Positions 58,105-64,000 of a DNA stretch of 64,000 bases are shown in pieces. The translations under genes and the position numbers were made by a program. The notes beneath the pieces were generated by a model. That model was not told where the DNA came from and did no database searches. It saw nothing but the letters and a program-made list of their open reading frames with translations. Numbering within the stretch: the stretch's first letter is position 1; each line of letters opens with the position of its first letter. Source of the DNA: PALSA-607 sp963825425. Its GTDB lineage: Bacteria > Actinomycetota > Actinomycetes > Acidothermales > Acidothermaceae. The stretch spans positions 496,001 through 560,000 of the forward strand of contig CAWGTF010000010.1 of NCBI GenBank assembly GCA_963825425.1, written 5' to 3'.

Positions 58105-60600
58105 TCAGGCGCGTGCGGTGCTGGTCACCCGGTAGGCGTCATAGACCCCGTCGACAGCTTTGACCGCCTTCAACACGTGACCGAGGTGCTTGGGGTCACC
58201 CATCTCGAAGGTGAAGCGGTTGACGGCGACCCGGTCGCGAGTTGTGGTAACCGACGCCGCGAGGATGTTCACGTGCTGGTCGGACAACACCTGTGTCAGG
58301 TCGGCGAGTAGCCGGCTGCGATCCAGCGCCTCGACCTGGACGACGACCAGGAAGACCGACGCGGCGCCCGGCGCCCACTCGACGTCGACCAGACGGTCCG
58401 GCTCGTGCTCGGCGAGGCTCACCATGTTGTCGCAGTCGAGGCGATGGACCGAGACGCCGCTGCCGCGCGTGACGAAGCCCTTGATGGCGTCGCCGGGCAC
58501 CGGCGTGCAGCAGCGGGCGAGCTTCACCCAGATGTCGGTCGCGCCCCGCACCACGACACCGGGATCGCCCGACGACCGAAGCGGGCGCCGCGGCCCGGTG
58601 GTATTGGGATTGATGGTCTCGGCGAGGTCTTCGACCGCGCCTTCCTCGCCACCACGGGCAAGCAACAGGCGTTGGACGACGGTTTGTGCCGTCACATGTC
58701 CCTCGCCGACGCCCGCATAAAGGCCCGAGACGTCGGCGTAGTGCATCTCGTGTGCGAGGTTGCCGAGCGCATCGTCGGACAGCAGCCGCTGCAACGGCAG
58801 ACCCTGCTTGCGCATCGCGCGCGCGATCGCCTGCTTGCCGTCTTCGATCGCGTCCTCGCGCCGTTCCTTGGCGAACCACTGCCGGATCTTGGTGCGGGCC
58901 CGCGGACTCTTCACAAAGGTGAGCCAGTCACGGCTCGGGCCGGCGTTTTGCGCCTTCGAGGTGAAAATCTCGACTGCGTCGCCGTTGTCGAGGGTGCTGT
59001 CGAGCGGCACCAACCGCCCGTTCACGCGGGCGCCGATACATCGGTGACCGACCTCGGTGTGCACCGCGTAGGCAAAGTCGACAGGTCCGGAGCCTTGCGG
59101 CAGTGCAAGTACGTCGCCCTTCGGCGTGAAGACGTAGACCTCGGCGCCTTGGATGTCGAAGCGCAGCGACTCAAGGAACTCACCGGGGTCGGCAGCCTCC
59201 TTCTGCCAGTCGAGCAGCTGCCGGAGCCATGCCATGTCGTTACCGGTGGACGGCGACTCGACGCCGCTGGCGGAGTCTTCCTTGTACTTCCAGTGCGCGG
59301 CGATCCCGTACTCCGCCCGGCGGTGCATCGCGTGCGTGCGGATCTGCAGTTCGACGGGCTTCCCGTCGGGACCGATCACGGTGGTGTGCAGTGACTGGTA
59401 CAGGTTGAACTTGGGCATCGCGATGAAGTCCTTGAACCGACCTGGCACCGGGTTCCAGGTCGCGTGCACGATGCCGAGCGCCGCGTAGCAATCGCGCACC
59501 GAGTCGACCAACACGCGTACGCCAAGCAAGTCGTAGATGTCGTTCAGGTCGCGGCCGCGCACGATCATCTTCTGGTAGATCGAGTAGTAGTGCTTCGGCC
59601 GGCCGGTGACCGTCGCCTTGATCTTCGCGTTGCGCAACTGGCTGTTGACCTGCTCGATCACCCCGGCCAGGTAAGTGTCGCGGCTGGGCGCACGATCGGT
59701 GACGAGCCGAACAACTTCTTCGTAACGCTTGGGGAAGAGGTTCGAAAACGACAGGTCCTCAAGCTCCCACTTCAGCGTGTTCATGCCTAGCCGGTGTGCG
59801 AGCGGTGCGTAGATCTCGAGGGTCTCGCGAGCTTTCTGCTCCTGCTTCTCAACCGGGAGATACCTCAACGTGCGCATGTTGTGCAGCCGGTCGGCCAGCT
59901 TGAGTACGAGCACGCGGGGGTCGCGTGCCATCGCGACGACCATCTTGCGCACGGTCTCAGCTGTCGCCGCGTCGCCGTACTTCACCCTGTCGAGCTTGGT
60001 AACACCATCGACAAGAGCGGCGACTTCGTCGCCGAAGTCGGTACGCAGCGCATCGAGGGTGTATTCGGTGTCTTCGACCGTGTCGTGCAGCAGCGCGGCA
60101 ACGATGGTCGGCGGTGTCATGCCGAGCTCGGCAAGGATCGTCGCCACGGCCAGCGGGTGGGTGATGTACGGATCACCGCTCTTGCGGAACTGCAGCCGGT
60201 GGTGATGCTCGGCGATCTCGTAAGCACGCTGGATCTCGCGCGTGTCAGCCTTCGGATGGGTCACCCGGATCGACCGGATCAGGGGCTCCAGAACTGGCGA
60301 TGTCGTGGTCGACGTGCGCGGTGTAGCGAGCCGGGCCAGCCGCGCCCGCACCCGGCGTCCACCGGACAACGAGGTCTCGAAGGCCTCGGGGGGTTCCGTG
60401 TTATCCGCAGGGTCAGTGCCTTCGGCCGAGTCCGTAGCTTCGGCCGAGTCCGTAGCTTCGGGCCGGTCCGTAGCTTCGGGCGGGTCCGTGAGTTCGGGCG
60501 GGTCCGTGAGTTCGGGCGGGTCGACCAGGCCTACCGGCCCCTCGGGCACAGGCTCGTCGACCGCGCTGTCAACGCGCTCGGGAACGGCCCTGCTCGGCAC
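58105..60600 (-). CDS. rel: Bifunctional (p)ppGpp synthetase/hydrolase Rel
   Basis: Stringent-response enzyme, 831 residues, single intact frame. GTG 60600 has AAGGGG upstream. Residues 1-95 are an unconserved Pro/Glu/Thr/Asp-rich extension with hexapeptide repeats. The hydrolase domain (~120-290) has HHHRLQFRKSGDPYITHP, L-HD at 171-173 (HDTVEDTEYT) and KLADRLHNMRTL. The synthetase domain has GRPKHYYSIYQKM and RFKDFIAMPKFNLYQSLHTTV. TGS (VFTPKGDVLALPQGS), zinc-finger/CC (KLARCCTPVPGDAIKGF) and ACT domains follow. Hydrolase and synthetase motifs are both present, so it is the dual enzyme. Confidence 0.96.
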   Translation of the reverse strand: MPSRAVPERVDSAVDEPVPEGPVGLVDPPELTDPPELTDPPEATDRPEATDSAEATDSAEGTDPADNTEPPEAFETSLSGGRRVRARLARLATPRTSTTTSPVLEPLIRSIRVTHPKADTREIQRAYEIAEHHHRLQFRKSGDPYITHPLAVATILAELGMTPPTIVAALLHDTVEDTEYTLDALRTDFGDEVAALVDGVTKLDRVKYGDAATAETVRKMVVAMARDPRVLVLKLADRLHNMRTLRYLPVEKQEQKARETLEIYAPLAHRLGMNTLKWELEDLSFSNLFPKRYEEVVRLVTDRAPSRDTYLAGVIEQVNSQLRNAKIKATVTGRPKHYYSIYQKMIVRGRDLNDIYDLLGVRVLVDSVRDCYAALGIVHATWNPVPGRFKDFIAMPKFNLYQSLHTTVIGPDGKPVELQIRTHAMHRRAEYGIAAHWKYKEDSASGVESPSTGNDMAWLRQLLDWQKEAADPGEFLESLRFDIQGAEVYVFTPKGDVLALPQGSGPVDFAYAVHTEVGHRCIGARVNGRLVPLDSTLDNGDAVEIFTSKAQNAGPSRDWLTFVKSPRARTKIRQWFAKERREDAIEDGKQAIARAMRKQGLPLQRLLSDDALGNLAHEMHYADVSGLYAGVGEGHVTAQTVVQRLLLARGGEEGAVEDLAETINPNTTGPRRPLRSSGDPGVVVRGATDIWVKLARCCTPVPGDAIKGFVTRGSGVSVHRLDCDNMVSLAEHEPDRLVDVEWAPGAASVFLVVVQVEALDRSRLLADLTQVLSDQHVNILAASVTTTRDRVAVNRFTFEMGDPKHLGHVLKAVKAVDGVYDAYRVTSTARA
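60421..60528 (-). repeat. Six 18-base tandem repeats inside the rel 5' end
   Basis: Six in-frame units of consensus TTCGGGC(C/G)GGTCCGTAGC on the plus strand (starts 60421, 60439, 60457, 60475, 60493, 60511). Units 1-2 are identical and units 4-5 are identical; a degenerate unit precedes the first. On the coding strand each gives a hexapeptide of the type PPELTD, PPEATD, RPEATD or SAEATD. Unit length is a multiple of three, so copy changes would keep frame. Confidence 0.9.
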
Positions 60601-60664
60601 TGGTGACCCCTTCGCCTCGGCGAGACCTCAAAGTCTACCGGCCGAGGACGAATCGATCGGCGCC

Positions 60665-61234
60665 TCAGACGACGAAGAGCGACTGGACGCGCGCGTCGTC
60701 TGGTATCCATCGTCCCGGGCTGTCGACCTGCTCGGTTAACGCGGCTCGCCCCGCAAGCGCGCTGAGCTCGATCAGAAACGACAACCCAACCGGCGTCCCG
60801 CCTGATTGCGCTACCAGGTCGAGGGCTGCGAGCGCGGTCCCACCGGTGGCCAGCACGTCGTCGACGATGAGCACCCGATCGCCGGGCGCAAACGCGTCGC
60901 GGTGCACCTCGATGGTGGCGGTGGCGTACTCGAGGGCGTAGCTGGTCTCGAATGTGAGGTAGGGCAGCTTGCCCTTCTTGCGCATCGGGACGAAGCCGGC
61001 GCCGAGGTGATACGCGACCGGCGCAGCCAGAATGAACCCGCGCGCTTCGATACCGGCAACCTTGTCGATGCTGCCGGGCGGGTGCTGGCCGACCATCGCG
61101 TCGACGACGGCGGCGAATGCCGCCGCGTCCGCCAGCAGTGGCGTGATGTCCTTGAACAGGATCCCCGGGCTCGGGTAGTCGGGAACGTCGCGGACGAACC
61201 CGCGAATCAGTTCCTCGACGCTCCCGCCGTTCAT
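60665..61234 (-). CDS. apt: Adenine phosphoribosyltransferase
   Basis: Salvages adenine to AMP with PRPP. 189 residues from ATG 61234, which overlaps secF's stop. Motifs: DYPSPGILFKDITPLL, GIEARGFILAAPVAYHLGAG, RKKGKLPY and the PRPP loop RVLIVDDVLATGGTALAAL (120-138). Located between secF and rel, the conserved actinobacterial order secD-secF-apt-rel. Frame intact. Confidence 0.96.
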   Translation of the reverse strand: MNGGSVEELIRGFVRDVPDYPSPGILFKDITPLLADAAAFAAVVDAMVGQHPPGSIDKVAGIEARGFILAAPVAYHLGAGFVPMRKKGKLPYLTFETSYALEYATATIEVHRDAFAPGDRVLIVDDVLATGGTALAALDLVAQSGGTPVGLSFLIELSALAGRAALTEQVDSPGRWIPDDARVQSLFVV

Positions 61235-62457
61235 CGCCGCCGTTTCTTCCCCGACGGCCGGCCGCCCTGGCGCCGCGGCGGTGTTCCGGGACGCCGGGTT
61301 GGCGAAGGTGCCCGGGTGGCGCCGCCAGCCGACGCGGCGGGTGGTTCGGCCTCTGGCGCTGTCGCGCCGAGGGTCTCATCGGGTAACGGACGATCCTGCA
61401 CGGCCGTGGCAGTGCCGCCGCCGGTGTTCACGACGCTGCCGCCACCCGCTGACGCGACCGCGGTTGCTGCGCGCGCCGACGAGCCGGTACGCGCGGCAAC
61501 CCTCTTCGACAATGCGATGTATTGCGGCTCCCGCTCTTTGAAGAGCACGAGGAGCGGCGTGGCGATGAAGATCGAGGAGTAGCTTCCGGTTGCGAGCCCG
61601 ATGAAGAGCGCTAGTGCGAGGTCCTTCAACGACCCGGCGCCGAGCAGGCCAGCCCCCACGAAGAGCAACGAAGCCACCGGCAGCAGGGCGATGACCGACG
61701 TGTTGATCGATCGGACCAACGTCTGGTTGACCGCCAGGTTGGCGGCCTGGGCGTAGGTGTAGCGGCTGCCACCGGCGATTGGTGCGGTGTTTTCTCGCAC
61801 CTTGTCGAAGACGACGACGGTGTCGTAGAGCGAGTATCCGAGGATCGTCAGCAGACCGATGACGGTCGACGGCGACACGTCGAAACCGACGAGTGCATAG
61901 ATGCCGACGGTGATGACGAGGTCGTGGATGAGGGCAATGATCGCCGCCGCGGCCATCTTCCACTCGTAGCGCAGCGATAGGTAGACGATGATCGCGAGCA
62001 AAAAGATGATCAGGCTTTCGACGGCCTTGTTGGTGATCTGCGAGCCCCAACTCGAACCGACCGTCTCAGTCGATACCTGCTGCGACGTCACGTTGAGATG
62101 TGACGTGATCGCGTCGGTGACCTTCGTGATCTCGTCCTGGCTGAGCGGCTTGCTTTCCACCTGGAAGTTGGCGCCGCCGACTCCGACGTTCGAGAGGCGT
62201 TGCACGACGGGCGACGCGACGCCGGCCGCAGCGGCGACATCACTGACCTGACTGACCGAATAGCCCTTGTCGGGGAATGTGAGCTGGGTGCCGCCCTTGA
62301 ACTCCAGGCTCAGACTGAGCCCTCGGGCGGCGAGCCCAACCAGGCCAATCACCATCACCACGGTCGACAGCAATATCCATCGCCGCCACTTGCCGACGAA
62401 CTCATAGGACGCTTGGCCGGTGTACAGCTGGTGGCCGATCGTGCCGAGGCGGCTCAT
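61231..62457 (-). CDS. secF: Protein-export membrane protein SecF
   Basis: Proton-driven partner of SecD in Sec protein export. 408 residues from ATG 62457. First helix (WRRWILLSTVVMVIGLVGLAA) is followed by the signature LSLEFKGGTQLTF. The periplasmic domain follows, then five helices with IHDLVITVGIYALVGFDVSPSTVIGLLTILGYSLYDTVVVFDKVREN. The ~90-residue cytosolic tail is Ala/Pro/Gly and ends in Lys/Arg (SGKKRRR). Intact. Confidence 0.95.
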   Translation of the reverse strand: MSRLGTIGHQLYTGQASYEFVGKWRRWILLSTVVMVIGLVGLAARGLSLSLEFKGGTQLTFPDKGYSVSQVSDVAAAAGVASPVVQRLSNVGVGGANFQVESKPLSQDEITKVTDAITSHLNVTSQQVSTETVGSSWGSQITNKAVESLIIFLLAIIVYLSLRYEWKMAAAAIIALIHDLVITVGIYALVGFDVSPSTVIGLLTILGYSLYDTVVVFDKVRENTAPIAGGSRYTYAQAANLAVNQTLVRSINTSVIALLPVASLLFVGAGLLGAGSLKDLALALFIGLATGSYSSIFIATPLLVLFKEREPQYIALSKRVAARTGSSARAATAVASAGGGSVVNTGGGTATAVQDRPLPDETLGATAPEAEPPAASAGGATRAPSPTRRPGTPPRRQGGRPSGKKRRR

Positions 62458-62458
62458 G

Positions 62459-64000
62459 TCAGACCTTCCTGGCCGGCGAGACCCGCCGCGCAGTCGTCGT
62501 CGCGGGTCTGAGGCGCTCGACACCGAGGCGCGCCGCATCGAGACCCGACAGGGGGTGCCCGTCACCGAAGAACTTGGTCTTCGCCAGCGCAGTCAGCAAT
62601 GGCTTGGTGAAGAGGAACACCACCACCAGGTCGACGACGGTCGAAAGCCCAAGCGTAAACGCGAAGCCGCGCACATCGCCGATCGCGAGCAAGTACAAGA
62701 TGACCGACGCGATCAGCGAGACGACGTCGGCCGAGATGATGGTGCGCCGGGCCCGAACCCAGCCTCTTTCGACAGACGTCCGCAACGAATTACCGTCGCG
62801 GACTTCATCGCGCAGTCGTTCGAAGAAGACCACGAAGGAGTCGGCTGTCACACCGATCGCGACGATCAGTCCGGCGATACCCGCGAGGGTCAGCGTGTAG
62901 CTGATGGCCTTGCCGAGCAAGACGATGATCGGGTACTGGATGGCCGCCGACAGCGCCAAGCTGGTGACCGTCACGAAGGACAAGCCGCGGTAGTAGAAGA
63001 ACGAGTAGAGCACGACCAGCACCAGCCCGATGCCACCCGCGAGCAGGCCGGCCTTCAGCTCGTTGCTACCGAGGGTGGCCGAAATCGTCTGTGCAGTCTG
63101 CTGTTCGAATGCAAGCGGCAGTGCGCCGTACTTCAGGACGTTCGCGAGGTTGGACGCCGTCTTGTGCGTGAACGAACCGGTGATCTGCGTCGGGCCGACG
63201 ATCGCGCTTTGAATGACCTCGGCTGAGAACACGTTCGAGTCGAGCACGATGGCGGTCGCCGTGCCGACATGGGCCGCGGTGAACTTGGCCCAGGTGTTGG
63301 CTGCACCCGACTTGAAGGTGAGCTGCACGTTCCACTGTGTGCCGGTTTGCGAGTCGAGCTGCGCCGCTGCCGTCGACACGTCCTTGCCCAAGATCAACGT
63401 GGGGTGCAGCAGGTACTTGAAGTAGGTGGCCGATCCGTCGGGGTTGCCGCAGGTGACCAGGAACTTGGCCGGGTCATCGACGTGCAGGCCGCCCTGCTGA
63501 TTCGCCGGTATGGAGCAGTCGAGCTTCGCGTATTCCGCGAGTTCAGCTGCGGATGGCGTGGTCTCGACCACGGTGGTCCCAGAGCCTGGCGAGGCGGACG
63601 CCGATGGGCTGGGCGAAGCGGCCGACGAGGCGGAGGTCGAAGCAGACGTAGAGCCCGGACCTGCACTCGCGGCGGCTCGCACGAATCCAGCTGGCTCGGC
63701 GCGCACGGCCGGGGCCGCACCGGGAACGCCGAGGGCCTTCGGGCTGGAGGACGGAGCGGCGGACGGTGACGGCGTGGCAGACGGGGCCGCGGTGAGACGG
63801 ACGTCGATGCCGACGTGGACGGTGTCGTTGAAGGGCTCGGGGTAGCCGGCGCCGATGACGTGGTCACCGTCGGCGTGGTCGTGTCCTGGACGTCGGTACC
63901 GGTGATGCCGCTGTTGGTCTCGTACACCTGCCGGATGCTCAGTAGCGCGGTCTCACCGATGTTCTTGAGCACGCCCTGGGTGTCCTTGCCTGGCACCGAG
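62459..64000 (-). CDS. secD: Protein-export membrane protein SecD (5' end outside window, frame broken once)
   Basis: The C-terminal part holds QTISATLGSNELKAGLLAGGIGLVLVVLYSFFYYRG and the helix bundle with AIQYPIIVLLGKAISYTLTLAGIAGLIVAIGVTADSFVVFFERLRDEVR, the SecD signature. The N-terminal side shows the end of the first periplasmic subdomain (GKDTQGVLKNIGETALLSIRQV), then a break near 63795 inside a Ser/Pro/Ala/Thr-rich insertion of ~100 residues, and DCSIPANQQGG. The insertion is typical of actinobacterial SecD. The gene runs off the right edge; its stop is one base before secF's ATG. Confidence 0.94.

Overview
The window is a high-GC, densely packed chromosomal segment of an actinomycete (phylum Actinomycetota). 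The actinobacterial integration host factor mIHF, BldD, a PriA without helicase motifs, PyrR with its RNA leader, and the order rpe-rsmB-fmt-def-priA-metK-coaBC-rpoZ-gmk-mihF-pyr genes all support this. I cannot place the genus. Nearly all genes lie on the minus strand, often with 4-base ATGA/GTGA overlaps. The exceptions are bldD, a Phd/VapC-like toxin-antitoxin pair and an FKBP gene.

Layout, left to right. 1-1.4 kb: the 5' end of ribD behind an FMN riboswitch, then a receiver-GGDEF response regulator. 1.4-11 kb: rpe, rsmB, fmt, def, priA, metK, coaBC, rpoZ, gmk, mihF. 11.1-21.1 kb: the pyrimidine operon pyrR-B-C-carA-carB-pyrK-D-F behind a PyrR-binding RNA hairpin. 21.1-24 kb: a divergent control region with a long palindrome and a BldD-box-like site, then bldD, a glycolate-oxidase-type flavoprotein and the toxin-antitoxin pair. 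24-28.4 kb: nusB, efp and the shikimate genes aroQ-B-K-C. 28.4-45.8 kb: a complete type IV pilus locus. 45.9-57 kb: aroE, mltG, ruvX, alaS, two small membrane proteins, rarA, aspS, hisS and a metallo-beta-lactamase-fold hydrolase. 57.2-64 kb: a membrane-anchored FKBP, rel, apt, secF and the start-truncated secD.

The most interesting part is the pilus locus. It carries pilB, pilT, pilC, the major pilin, two minor pilins, pilD, pilM, pilN and pilO. Beside these are four additions: a PilX-like protein whose body looks like ricin-B-type (QxW) lectin repeats, a Wzy_C-family O-antigen ligase/O-oligosaccharyltransferase candidate, a DUF4388 protein, and a small Ras-like GTPase paired with a Roadblock/LC7 protein. 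The GTPase-Roadblock pair recalls MglA/MglB control of type IV pili in Myxococcus. I infer a self-contained pilus with a lectin-bearing minor component, possible glycosylation and GTPase switching.

A caution applies throughout. About 40 reading-frame breaks fall in genes that must be functional (metK, carB, alaS, aspS, coaBC, secD and others). In every case both flanking frames keep family-conserved sequence. This pattern looks like indel errors in the assembly rather than gene decay, so broken genes are given as single spans with the break positions noted.
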